A DNA stretch of 64,000 nucleotides from NCBI GenBank assembly GCA_020543525.1, contig JAHYIO010000003.1, positions 3,224,001-3,288,000 on the forward strand, in the 5' to 3' direction. Below the pieces are notes generated by a model. It did no database searches and was not told the origin of the DNA. It saw only the letters and a program-made list of their open reading frames with translations. Below are positions 1 through 11,052 of the stretch, in pieces. This DNA is from Coriolopsis trogii (Eukaryota > Basidiomycota > Agaricomycetes > Polyporales > Polyporaceae). Numbering within the stretch: position 1 is the first letter of the stretch; the number at the start of each line of letters is the position of its first letter. The position numbers and the translations under genes are program-made.

Positions 1-27
1 CAAGAACACGCCGACAACAACGCCAAC

Positions 28-2740
28 ATGGGCAAATATATGGACGTAAAGACTTTTTGCTCTACCTTCCTCCCCGTACCACAGTCACGACCCCGAGAGG
101 AGAGGCCTCCGAACAGCATGCCCAAGGGTACGAGGACTGCCATCCAAAACGCCACGACAGAACGTCAGATCTCCGAAGCTTGGGTAAGCTCTGGTTACGA
201 CGTATCATCTTCTGCACCGCTAACCAAGAGCATCCCCCAGGCCTCTTGGCTGAATCCGTCTACAAAGTACGCCAGGGGACCGTGTCCTGGTTATCGTCTC
301 GCTCTGTCGCAAGACCGATGGGACGCAGGAGACGAGCAGATGCTGAAGGTCGACGGTGCGCTCCACGTGCAAGCTACTGTCCCCACCGACGGGCGTCCCC
401 ACTGGGAGAGTTCGCGACTGCTGCTCGAGTTCAAGAGGGGTGGGGGCCAGTACGATCCGTACGACGACGTGAAGAAAGGAGACGCGGCGTCGGATACGCG
501 TACGGCGGTTCGTGGTCAGATCACTCAGTATGTCGCTCACGCCTTCGCACACCAACACCGCACGGCTATGTTCCTCTTCTTTGTCAACGGGACAAAGATG
601 CGGGCGACTCGCTGGGATCGTTCTGGGACGATCTTCACGGAAGCATTCGACTACACCGAGGACCCTCACACCCTTCGAGACCTGTTGTGGGGCTTCTCTC
701 GACTCTCGCCCGAGGAGCAGGGCATCGATACGAAGGCCCAAGTCCTCGCGGAGGGCGATGAGCACTACGAGCTCATAAGCCAAGTCTCGGAGCCTTGCGA
801 TAGCGACATCTCCATTGTAGAGGGCACCGTCGTTGACCCTCGACCCGACGATACACCATATGTATTCGCGCATGTTCGTGAACGATTCAAGCAGTCGATC
901 GCTGAAGGAGTTCCCCGCTACCGCCTACATGTTCCTACTTCGGATGCTGGGGAGCGCATCTTCCTCGTCGGGTTGCCGATCTTCATTGCACCTGGGATGT
1001 CCGGCCGCGGAACGCGCGGATACATCGCTTGGGACGTTCAAGGACAGCGATTCGTCTTCCTGAAAGACGCTTGGCGACCTAATTATGAGAATGTCTCGAC
1101 AGAAGGGATTGTGCTCCGGAGCCTGCATAATGTTGGTGCCAAGAACGTTCCCACCATTGTCTGTGATGGTGAGCTAGAACAAATAACATTCACCGACACA
1201 TACACCCCTCCTTCCCATGGTGACGGAGAAGCTGACACTCCGGCGATGGAAGACCGCGCCGCTCCTCCTTCGCATGAGGGAAATTTCGATGCATCGCAGC
1301 ATCGAGCCGACGATTCACGCTCATCGCCATGTTCACCACAACAGGACGCCGAGATGGACGACAATTCTTCTCCCACCGACTGTGACTCCCCCCTTGCAAC
1401 ACCGCAATCGCGCTCTCCAGCACCGCAATCGCCTCCGCACTCGCCGGAACAGCCTCCTCTGCCGGCCAGCCGTTTCCCCGACGAGTTCACCGGCAGGGGC
1501 AGGCATCTCCTCAGGCCATTCCGACACTACCGTCTTGTTGTGGAAGAAGTATGCTTACCCCTCAATATGTTCTGCAGCGGGAAGCAGCTGTTTCGCATCC
1601 TCCGTGACTGTGTTCAAGGTACGTCCACACAGTCTAAGGGGTGCGAGTTGTATGGCTCACTCAGTGTCCTCCACGCAGCACATGCAGACGCCTTGAATCG
1701 GGCCGGTATTCTCCACCGAGACGTCAGCGCCGGAAACATGTTGATCTGTCCAACTGTGGTCATGGATCCTGAGACAAAGAAGGGGCGAGTCGTGTGGAGA
1801 GGCATTCTCACAGACTGGGAGCTCTCTAAACCGATCGCTGTCGATGGGAAGGACGAGTCAGCGCGGCAGCCTGTTCGCACTGTAAGCACATCACAATTTC
1901 TGCGCATTGTTGCAAGAGAGCTCAGTGGCTATTCTACAGGGTACCTGGCAATTTACTTCGGTCAATATCCTCGACAACCCTGATGCGACTGTCGAAGTTG
2001 CGGATGAGCTCGAGGGAATATTCCACGTCGCGGTATACAACTGCTTCCGATATCTACGCAACAGCTGCGACAACCTCCCAATGGTCATGTTTGACTACTT
2101 TGACAACTTCAAGTTCTCCACCAAGGACAACCGCTACAGCTGTGGTAGTGACAAGAGCAGAATCATACGGTCAGCAAGGCTCAGCTCGGGTGGCAACACG
2201 TTATACACGATTTTGGGCGATGACGGCAAGCCGGGCTCGCATCCTGCCAATGGGATCTTCCACGCAATGCTCAAATGGTTTGGGTGTCGATATGCTCTGC
2301 TGGACCAGGAACGGCCCCCCCAAGAAGGGACGGAGCCGGATTTCCTTCTGTCCCTCTTGCCGAAGGAGGTTCTCGACGCACATGCGAGCAACCTGAAGAA
2401 TCATGAGGCCCTGTTAGCGTTACTCGACGAGCGACTCCAGTTGCCGTGGCCACTGTATGACAAGACGCCGGACCAGCTCAAGCCACAGAAGACGAGGCGG
2501 GCAGAGGAGCGCGGGGATAAGGACGAGGGAGGATACCAGGAGCCAAGCGCGAAGCGTGCCAAGACCGACGAAGATGTGAACGAGGGCAAAACACGTCGGG
2601 CGGCCTCGAAGGACTCCCGCAAGAGCACAAAAGCGTCCGGATCTCGTGGGCCTCCGGTGAGGACGCGGGGTGGACGAACCACTCGGACACGTGGCTCAGG
2701 GAGCTCACGGTATGGTTCATCGAATCAGGTTGCTCGGTAG
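28..2740 (+). CDS. FunK1-type fungal protein kinase, possibly 5'-partial
   Basis: Protein of about 845 residues of the fungus-specific FunK1 kinase family, whose biological role is largely unknown. Four exons fit: 28-183, 241-1618, 1679-1881 and 1940-2740. The introns are 57, 60 and 58 nt, and the first two are in frame and free of stops, so they are easily missed. Kinase motifs seen are the catalytic-loop HRD (ILHRDVSAGNML, near 1710-1740) and LTDWELSK, where the usual DFG is DWE, a known FunK1 trait. Splicing at 1881/1940 joins RT to GTWQF and rebuilds the family motif RTGTWQF, which supports that intron strongly. The segment from about 1200 to 1480 is Ser/Pro-rich and looks disordered. The C-terminal 90 residues are Lys/Arg-rich with nuclear-localisation-like clusters. 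The first ATG lies 27 bases from the window edge, so an upstream exon may be missing. Confidence 0.85.
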
Positions 2741-3824
2741 TAGTGCTGTCCCAGGTCGGTTGGGGATGCGATGTGCGATGAACGTTCTCCGAGACTCTAC
2801 CCTCGGACTAGGTGGATTATTTATTTCTTATGTATTCGCGCTGTCTCTTGTTATCTCTTTTACATGCTTTCTTGACTCTATTACTCTCAGTCCGTCAGCT
2901 ATGAATGGCAAGTGATAGTCACTGCCAGTGCGAGTGATGTTGTCGTCGGGTCTCGGTGGTCGGGAGCTTAATGACTGTCGACGTCTGTCGTGCCTACCCC
3001 GTTCAGTTCAATACTCCACTCCGGTATCGAGCACTCTTGACCTTAAGTGACCGTATTCGCGCACGTTGCCAGTGACTCGCTCGTAGTCAATGGAGGCGAC
3101 GATGTGTAAAGCCTGGTTTGAGCGTCTTACCCTGAGCGTCGATCCGCCAAAACAGGCAATCTAGACGCCGTCACAAAGACAGGCAGGCGGCTCGTCGCGA
3201 CAACGCTACCACCCCCACGCTTACTCCCTCGGACGCACTCTGCTGAACTGGAAAGTCTAAAACAACCTGCGGATCTAACAACTGTTTTTCTCCTGTCTAT
3301 GAACTTCTCCTGTCTGTAATGATCTAACGGTCAGCATAACGCCTCAAGTATCGAAGTCATTCTCAAGTTACAAGTAGAGACCCGTGGAGCATTCCAGCCT
3401 GAAGTGCTAGGACAGTGTCAGTTCGATTTGCACTGTGCTGGTTGTTAAACAAGGTGCAAGTATACCATTGATACGCGCTGGAGTGCAAGTCCGCGCTTTG
3501 TAGATTTCAACGCTTTCCGAGGTCAGCTTACTAGTCAGGTATGGCGGAATTGAGACTCGGGGTCGTACCGAGTACGCAATACGGCTCTCGAATGGAGGCT
3601 CGCTTGAACACATGAGGAGATTGACTGGACTGAACCGCAGCTGTCTGCCTCCCAGCCATGCAAGCCCCCAATATGTCAGCCCTTGCGGCTAGTCAGCCTC
3701 AGGCTAACCTGCACAATATATGTACCGCGTACGTCCCATACGCTTTCTACGTTCTCTCTGTCCTCTACGCTCTCTGTCCAACCTCCTCGCCATCACGCAT
3801 TACCACCATCGACCACAAACCACC
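2741..3824. other. intergenic, no gene seen
   Basis: About 1.1 kb between the kinase stop and the next start. It is AT-richer than the flanking genes, with stops in all frames and no tRNA-like or repeat structure that I can see. It presumably holds the 3' UTR of the kinase and the promoter of the coiled-coil gene. Confidence 0.5.
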
Positions 3825-5060
3825 ATGTTTGCACACTTCGCATCCCCGACTATATCCCAAGCCATGAAACTATATGCCGCCCTTGTCGACCTCATCGACC
3901 TCGTCCCCTTCATCATCGTTTCTTTCATCGTTATCTCTGTCTTCCTCCGCGTCCATAAGTGGCTGCGCGTTCTCCAGCACTCCAAGTCAGAATCCAAGGT
4001 CAGCCTCAGCTTTGTTCGATACACGCGTATGCACCCAGCTGATAATGGTGATATATAATCATCAGGCTACCCTCAATGCGCTGCAGGCTAGTATCTCTCG
4101 GCTCCAGGACAACATTCGCGACATTCTAGGGGAGACGGCGAAGAAGAAGAAGTGCATCAACAGGTACCGGAAGATGCAGTTGTGGTCGAGCAAGCAGGTC
4201 AAGGAGTTCCAGAGTGCGATCGACAAGCAAGATGAGGCTGGCGAGACGCTGCGGGCGCGGGTGAGGGAACTGGAGATGGCGCTTGAGGGGAGGCGGAGAA
4301 GGAGAGATGGGGCGAGCGGTGTGACGACGGTCAGTAGCCTGTCCTTCTTTTCATTCCGCCTCTGGAAACACGGCTCATTGTGGGGTTACCAGAAGAACGA
4401 GTCGGAGACGATGGGAGACGATCAGGAGACCGCAGTGGAGAAATCGCAGGGGTCGTCGTCCGCGTTTGATGTGCGTATGCTCTACTTTCCCATTTGTTTG
4501 CATTACTGACTGGAGGAACCCAGCTTGCATCTTATCCAGCCCAGGTGACTGCCGCCCGGCAGGCTCAGCAACTCGTCGTCGAGAGGATGTCCGCCAAGAC
4601 TCGGGACCAGTCTACGGAGTGGACTGGCATCCCCGACCTCAAGCGGCATATCTCCGCGCTCGAGAAGCTGGGCGACCTACGGCTGACGGAGATGCAGGTA
4701 ATGAACGCGGAGCGACAGGAGCTGGAAGAGAAGTACGAGATGCTGGAGGTAAACTACGAGATCCGGGGGCGGAACCTGAAGAAGCGCGAAGAGGAGCTGC
4801 GTGAGGCGCGTGCGACGATCGAGGAGCTGAAGCTGGCCTTGAAGGCGACCGATGTCGAGAATACTCCATCGTTCTCCTTTGCTCCTGTGCTGACGTCTAC
4901 TCCGGCTGCTGCGAAGAGGAAGAAGAGGCCGCGGCTGCCTTTGGATGGGTCGTCTCGAAGACCGCTCGCGCTGAAGTCTTCGGAGAACATACCAGTAATG
5001 CGTCCGGTAGCTGTGGAGGTGTCGCGGATTCCGCGCCCAAGTCTCTCGAAAATGCGTTGA
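3825..5060 (+). CDS. single-pass membrane coiled-coil protein, hypothetical
   Basis: Four exons (3825-3998, 4066-4329, 4393-4470, 4524-5060), all joined in phase 0, give about 350 residues. The start was chosen because CACCATG precedes the hydrophobic segment directly. Residues about 14-40 form one membrane span (LVPFIIVSFIVISVFLRV). The remainder is strongly helical and charged: first a coiled coil with ISRLQDNIRDIL and VRELEMALEGRRRRR, then a second coiled coil after residue 175 with LEEKYEMLEV and KREEELREARATIEEL. A basic stretch AAKRKKRPR lies near the C terminus and could be a nuclear signal or an exposed basic patch. I recognise no family. The layout (short N-terminal anchor, long cytosolic coiled coil) would suit a tether or scaffold at an internal membrane, but that is inference only. 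Confidence 0.65.
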
Positions 5061-5194
5061 CAGAAATCATCGGATGTTATCGTTTCTTTTTTTTCTCTCT
5101 CTTACTCTCTTTTTCTATCTTCTCTCTCTTCTTCCTCATGATCCACGGATCGGTGTACTTGACGAAGCGATCGATGACACACAAAAACAAATAA

Positions 5195-6089
5195 TCACAT
5201 CTGGACTCGTACGAAGGCACACACAGTCTTCTTTATGTCTCTTTTATATATCGGCTTCGTCCCGCGCGCAATGAACCAGAGCAACTCCGCGTCTTCCTGT
5301 TTGGCCAGGCTCTTCGGCATCTTCATCCTCTCCATGTCCTTCAACTCGAACTGCTCCAGCCCAGCGCCCTCAAAAGCCGCGCGCAACTTTGCCTCGCTGA
5401 TCCCGTGCTTGTGCCCGACGAGTCCGTGATAGGACTCCGGGAAGAGCACGCGGTCGTCTTCCTCCGCCTTGATGTCCGAGACGAGGAGCGATCCTCCGGG
5501 CTTGAGGAACGAGACCAGGATGCGCGTGATGTCGTCGATGGACGGGAAGTGGTGGTAAGACACGGAGCACTGGGAGCATCCAACGTGAGTCAAAGGCACA
5601 AACCCTAGGTCCAAACAAAGAAGATACACGCACGACGATGACGTCGAACTTCGCCCCGTCGAGCTCCCCAGCCTCTCCTTTGAGCTCCTGGCTGACGGCC
5701 TTCATGCGCTCGGGGCCGAGCCCGAGGCTCGCCGCACGCGCGTTGTAGCGGTCGACCGAGGCCTGGCTGATATCCACCCCGACGATGCTCTTCACGTGCT
5801 GCGAGAGGGGCTCGGAGACGAACCCAATCCCGCACGCAAAGTCCATCGCCTCCGTGCGCTTCCTGTCGAAGAGGGCGGGCCAATGCTTGATGAAACCCTC
5901 GACCGGCTTGCGCGCCATCTCGCGCCACTCGGGGTACATATCTTCAAGCTTGTCCGCGTTTGCGTCATAGTACGCTTTGTTGGCACCGACGAGGTCGTCG
6001 TGCGCGTGGGTGTTGCCGGGCGAGGGATGCGAGTGCGAGTGCGAGTGAAGCTCATCGCTGGGTGTATGGGTATCGGTGGGATCTGACAT
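5195..6089 (-). CDS. class I SAM-dependent methyltransferase
   Basis: Two exons, 6089-5634 and 5569-5195, separated by a 64-nt GTGCGT...CAG intron, give 276 residues. After a His/Ser-rich N terminus (HSHSHSHPSP) comes a Rossmann methyltransferase fold. Motif I is DFACGIGFVSEPL, the acidic end of strand 2 is VGVDIS, motif IV is FDVIVC followed by SYHHF, and the post-motif segment is LKPGGSLLVSD. This is the generic Ubi/menaquinone-type small-molecule methyltransferase pattern. No substrate can be inferred. The join at the intron restores the strand-4 motif (VIV|CSVSYHH), which supports it. It is convergent with the upstream coiled-coil gene, with 134 bp between the two stops. Confidence 0.8.
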
Positions 6090-6867
6090 GGTTGCGAGGT
6101 AGTCCTATGTTGTGCCCGGTGTGCTGACGGTGCACTCTTACCCAGCACTTACTATATACGTATGCGCACCAGAGAGACCGGTGTGTTGTCTTGTGTTGGC
6201 TGCTGTAGAGCACTGTGCCCGGATGTAATCGATGACCGCGAGGGTACTCGCCGCGGGCCAAGTCTGAATGATCGAACCATCCTGTGAGCAAAGCCAGACG
6301 GGCGATCTGTGGTCAGCCGACTGCATTCACCACATCCATAGCACTGCATGTCACCGTCAGGAACAAAGAGTGACGTACAGGAGCAATTGGGAGTCCCCGA
6401 TTGGCTTGCAGGCAGGCTCGAGCCCCGTTCGAATGCTGGTAAGTACTATCAGACCTGCTCACCGTGGAAAGAAGATATGTCATCGTGCAAATGTACATGC
6501 GCCGACACGACAGGAAATGTCGTGACCTTCCCGTCATGAAAGTCCCGTCATGAAAGCAGCGCTGTGTCCGGCCTGGAGCTCTCTTCGGTAGAGTGTGGAC
6601 AGCAGGAGACCATCCATAAGTCGAACTAAAACACTGGAGTAGTGATGTACGAGATACGCAAAGCGGGTACGTTGGGCAACGAAAGCGCTGAGCATACTAT
6701 GAAACCACAAAGATTGTCAGTATACCTTCGTCACAGAGCTCAAGGAATGACGAACCGAAAAAAATACATCCGGAGTAAGCACTCCGATAGCATTAGATCC
6801 ATTCCAAAAGATCCACCCCTCCCGTAGCACTTGACAGACAGTCAACAACGCAGGACGACTAAACCAA
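6090..6867. other. intergenic, 5' region of the methyltransferase and 3' region of rap1
   Basis: About 780 bp with only short open frames. A small direct duplication of TCCCGTCATGAAAG occurs near 6530-6556. Nothing else is supported. Confidence 0.45.
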
Positions 6868-9404
6868 TCACCTCCTCGGCACCGTGCGGTTGCGCAGCGT
6901 CCTGACCCCAGAGCCCGAGCCGCTCGCGCGTTGCGTGCTCGTCAAGACCTGAGCCCTAGTCCCCGGCGGAGGCTCGTACGGCTCCTCCCTCATCCTCCTC
7001 TTCTTCTCTATGCTCGCCCTCGTGTCCGGAAGCGGGACCGCGCTCTCGGACGATGCATACCCGTCGAGGCCCCTTCCCGTGCTGCGCGGGACGGGCGGGG
7101 TCGCGACGTCCTGGGCGCGGGTGAGAGAAGGCACAACGGACGAAAGTCTGGATGCAGGACGCAGCAGATCAAGGCTTTCGGCGAACTCCTCGTCGTCGTC
7201 GTCATCGTCGTCCTCGGGTGCCGGGCGACGTCGCTTCTGGGCTGCACTCGCGGACGGGGCGGAACGGACATGTTGGTCTTTGAGGAGCTTCCGCCGCGTG
7301 CGCTCGTCGTCGGTATCGAGCTGAGTGGGAGGGACCTCCACGATTTCGAGAGACAAGCGCGAGCTGTTATGGTTGCTGTCTGCAAGGAGATCTTCGACAT
7401 CCATCTCCTCTTCGTTTGTTTGGCCGGCAGCGTTCGACTGACGCTGCTCCTCTTCACTCCCCATCTCGAGGTCGCCCTCTTGCTCGTATCCTTCCAGTGC
7501 TTCTTCATCCTGTTCGGGACTCTCCTCGAAGTCCTCTTCCACTAATTCCTCCACGTCCTCTTCCTCTTCTTCGTCCTCATCCTCGAACACAGGCGGCCTC
7601 CGAGCACCCTTGAAGCCAGCAAGCCGATGCGCCAACGTACGCGGCCCAGGACCCGCCTCCGCCTGCTTCTGCTGGGACGCAGGCACGCCCCGCAGCTGCG
7701 TGGGGACGGGGCCGACGAGCGTCGCCTGTGAGCTCATCGGTATCTGAGGACGCCCGAGTGGACGAGGGGCCACCCGCCGCCGCCGGGGATGTGCGCCGGG
7801 CGGGGCCGGCGAAGGGGCGACAGGTGAGACAGACGGCTGAGGGACGTCGTCGTAACCAGGCGGGTAGTCAAAGCTGTGACTTCAATATCGGTATGCGAAC
7901 ATGTATGAATGGCAGTATGTGCACGCACTCGTGGAAGTCATCAGGGAGAGGTCCGAACTCTCCTGTGGGACTCGGGCTGCGCTCTTGCGGGATATGATGG
8001 GGTGCGGAATGGACACGAGCACGGGCCCGGCCGCGGCCGCGTTCGACGGACGACACGTCCCTTTGCCGGGGACCCAAGTCGGTGTGGCGTCTGACCTGTG
8101 TGCGCATGTTCTGCGGTTGGTCGTCCTCTGGGACATCATGTTCGTGCATCGGCTGGAACTCTCCTTCTTCCTCTCCTTCCTCATCCTCTTCGTCCTGCTG
8201 CTGCAACTGATGCTGCATGAACTGGTAGTACTGTTGCTTGTTCAGCATTCTGTTCTGATAATGTAGGCCTTTTCCATCCGCGGGTGGCGGGTTTTGTCTG
8301 ACCAAATCGTCGATGACGGGGTCATAGATCTCCTGACGCTTTCTATATCTCTCTCTCCAAGACTGCCAGGTGTGGCGTCTGGCCCAACTAAGCTCGGGAA
8401 CCTGATAAATCGCATTGTTAGTCGAACATTCATAGTGACGTACGGTCACGTACGTCGAGAGCATCAGCCGTTAACTTCTGCCAAACAAGATTTCCTGTCC
8501 GGCCGCCCGACGCCTTGTTTGGTATGACAGTCGCGAGGAACTCGCATATATGTCTGTCGTCCGCTGTAGTGAACTCTTGACGATGACTATATATTCGGAG
8601 CTTGTCAGAAAAAGCCAGACTACATTGTAGACTCGTAGCCTCCAGTGGACTTCAATCGACAAGCAAAAAAGCCTTCCCGCCTAGCCTGTCCTCGAGAGTA
8701 TTCGCCGACCAAACATGACTCTCGTGGGCTTCCTGGTGGCATCACCACGAGGACAACTCAAGGTCTCTCGAGTGCGTATACGCGCCCACAGATTAGGATC
8801 CCCTCCGGTTTGTAGCACTAAACCTACCGAACACCAACGCGATCTACGCCCCGTCGCAGTCGGCTCCACTCTCTCAGAGCAGCAGGACACGTCGAAAGAA
8901 CAAGGAGAGCACGTACCTCCCCGGCGTCCGCCCTCCCATCGGCTTCTGAGGCACCCTCTCGTGCGCGTACCGTCCGTTGCGTATGCACGCGCCCACAAAC
9001 CGAGGAGACTCCGCATACCGCGTGCGCACATAGTGATACCGGTCGCGCAGCGTCTCGAGGCCTTCGTCCTTAACAATGACCGTCTCCGCATCTTCCGCTC
9101 TCTTGCAAACGCGCCCGCCATGTTCCTGTTTTTGCCGACGCATACGTACGGATGTAATCAGCTCTCGTCATCCAGTAAGCGGGATGCGCGTAGATCGGAC
9201 GGGGGCACTCACAGTAATGCGTTCAGTAAGCCTTTCCCTCTGTCCTTGAGAGAGGGCCCAGGCGGAGGACGCCTCGCCCGGGGCCGTGCCCCAGAGGTAG
9301 AAAGCGACAGCCTTGCCGTTCACAACGAACACCTGCTCGCCAGCACGCTCGTCCTCATCCACATCGTCATCTCGCACCAAGCTGTTCTCGCGCGTTATGG
9401 CCAT
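6868..9404 (-). CDS. rap1: Rap1-like telomere protein (BRCT + Myb)
   Basis: Exons I can support are 9404-9213, 9125-8917, 8573-8454, 8401-7929 and 7873-6868. Exon 2 ends in phase 2 and 8573 starts in phase 0, so a small linker exon must lie between 8916 and 8574; a 13-nt one near 8744 (KPTR) would fit. The product is about 670 residues. Exons 1-2 encode a BRCT domain (FVVNGKAVAFYLW, then EHGGRVCKRAEDAETVIV, then SPRFVGACIRNGRYAHE). Exons 4-5 encode a Rap1 Myb domain (FTTADDRHICEFLA, GGRTGNLVWQKL, then HTWQSWRERYRKR). BRCT followed by this Myb type is the Rap1/TERF2IP order. The C-terminal half is acidic (runs of E and D) and ends in TLRNRTVPRR; I see no clear RCT domain. Rap1 is known as a shelterin component that acts at chromosome ends. 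Telomeric repeats lie in its own promoter. Confidence 0.78.
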
Positions 9405-9527
9405 CCTTGGACGCCACGGGCGCAGGAATCGCAGGAGGGGATGATCAGGGTCGTGGTCAACACGTAAGACGCGCTCGCCGCCACCGTTGCTTGGGCGCGT
9501 CTTCAGTCAGGCGCCCGTGTTGCGGGT

Positions 9528-9561
9528 CCTAACCCTAACTCGGGGTTCGTCCCTAACCCTA
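9528..9561. promoter_or_regulatory. paired telomeric repeats (telobox) upstream of rap1
   Basis: CCTAACCCTAAC at 9528-9539 and CCCTAACCCTA at 9551-9561 each carry nearly two units of the telomere repeat CCCTAA/TTAGGG. Their CCCTAA cores start 18 bp apart. They lie 124-157 bp upstream of the rap1 start codon and read TTAGGG in the direction of rap1. Such promoter teloboxes are known targets of telomere-type Myb proteins in fungi and plants, so autoregulation is a reasonable inference. Confidence 0.6.
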
Positions 9562-9725
9562 TTCAGCATGGAAGTACATTGTACATTGTAAGGCATTCCC
9601 GAATCAGCGTGTCTCTCGTGCCCTGAGTCGCGGAAGTGAGCTAGAAAAGTTCCTACCGGAACAGAACAGTGTGGCGAGCATCCCCACTCCCATCACATGT
9701 TTATGTTCATATTTCTCTTAGCAGA

Positions 9726-9796
9726 GCATTCGTGGTGTAGCGGTAACATTGGGTCTTCCCATGGCCTAGCTCCGGGTTCGACTCCCGGCGGATGCA
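9726..9796 (+). tRNA. tRNA-Gly(CCC)
   Basis: 71 nt, no intron. The acceptor stem GCATTCG pairs with CGGATGC (one G-T pair), the D stem is GTGT/ACAT, and the anticodon stem is GGGTC/GGCCT with loop TTCCCAT, giving anticodon CCC at 9758-9760. The T arm is CCGGG-TTCGACT-CCCGG. The discriminator base is A and CCA is not encoded. An identical copy lies at 33351-33421. Internal A and B boxes are intact. Confidence 0.95.
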
Positions 9797-9814
9797 TTCA
9801 AGGACATTGCGTTG

Positions 9815-9826
9815 TTTTTATTTTTT
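9815..9826 (+). terminator. RNA polymerase III terminator
   Basis: T5 (9815-9819) and T6 (9821-9826) runs split by one A, 19 bp after the tRNA-Gly. This is the normal Pol III stop signal. Confidence 0.7.
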
Positions 9827-9862
9827 CTCGTATCCTCGTCACACGGTCATCCAATATTGCGT

Positions 9863-10364
9863 TAAGGTATGCCCAGCACAGACTCGACTACGTCGTTACA
9901 GCGTTACTTGCTGTGACAGATCACGTGAACTGACATAACTTGTGGTATTGCAAATGTCAAGCTTTGTCTTCAACACTTCCAGGAGGTGATCAAGTATCAA
10001 AACAGGCTCTAGAATACTTTGTGCACTGTTTGAAATACATAAGAAGTACACCCGTACACAGTATACTGAGAAGGACTTTAAAGATCAAGTGGCTTATCTG
10101 TCCTAATTACCCGATAAACACTCTAAGAATTACTGCAGAGACCAAAACTTTTGAAATGGCTCAGGACAGATGCACTGCACTCAAAATCAAGCAAGAACAA
10201 ATATTGCAAGAGTGTTGTGGCCACAAGATGTTCTTTTTTGTTTGGTGATATATGGAGTCTGTACATTCTAGTTTAAAATGCAATGCTGTCCCTCCGCGAA
10301 ACTGAGGGCAGCGTAATGAAAATAGGTCACCTGACGTAGTCGAGTCTGTGCTGGGCATACCTTA
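9863..10364. repeat. 502-bp element with 32-bp perfect inverted ends
   Basis: TAAGGTATGCCCAGCACAGA... at 9863-9894 is the exact reverse complement of 10333-10364. The 438-bp interior is AT-rich and has no credible gene. If the outer TA is counted as a target duplication, the remaining 30-bp ends suit a Tc1/mariner-type MITE; alternatively it is just a hairpin. It lies 66 bp downstream of the tRNA-Gly. Confidence 0.6.
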
Positions 10365-11052
10365 CTAGCAGTTTCTCAGTGTCAGCTGACTGCAGTGGTA
10401 TGTTCCAAGCGCACTTTCTTCGTACTTGAGCTTTACAGCTGAGAGAAAAAGATGAAGTATTCTTGCTCTATGATATCCACAATGTGGATAACCCCTGGTC
10501 GTCATGCACATGCTTTTTGCCCCTTGCAGTCACTGCTGTCATTGCCGTGGTACCTGCACTCGCATTAGATGGTACATATAATCATAATTTCTGTTCAACT
10601 TTGCCCATGAGGTGTCCTACATTGTTGTTGAGGATCCTAACACATGAGAACAGTAAACTCATCAGATTCCTGTACACAGACTGTACCAAAGGCTCTGAGA
10701 GAGGTATACAAAGCCTGCGCAGGTACTCTAGAAAACCTCTTGAGATGTTGAGGCGGCAGTCAAGATATTAGATGACACATGGTTGCATCCGAGCCTTTGG
10801 AGTATGGGAGAGACATTGGAGATGGTGCTGCACAGGGAGGTGCATACATTGGACATATCTGAAGCTATCCAGCTCCATATCCTCCCTCCTGGGTCTCATG
10901 CTGGACCCCATGCCAGGGGGTTGCTAGTGGCCCACCAGATAAGGTTAGTTGAGATGGCTGAGGGAGAGGTGAAAGAGCAACCTGAGAGAGAGGAAGCCAT
11001 CACTGAGGTGAGTTGGACGGGCTACCTATCTTGAACGTTGGCAAGAGCATTT
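10365..11052. repeat. diverged repeat sequence bordering the copia insertion
   Basis: The first ~95 bp (TAGCAGTTTCT, then TGGTATGTTC, then a GAGAGA stretch) resemble 19679-19775, so this is dispersed repeat DNA. The rest holds only broken short frames with no recognisable domain. The copia element is inserted at its right edge (target CATTT). Confidence 0.4.

Noticed and set aside
9940..11034. Three plus-strand frames of 83-102 codons
   Set aside because: They lie in repeat DNA, cross the inverted-repeat element and have no recognisable protein pattern.
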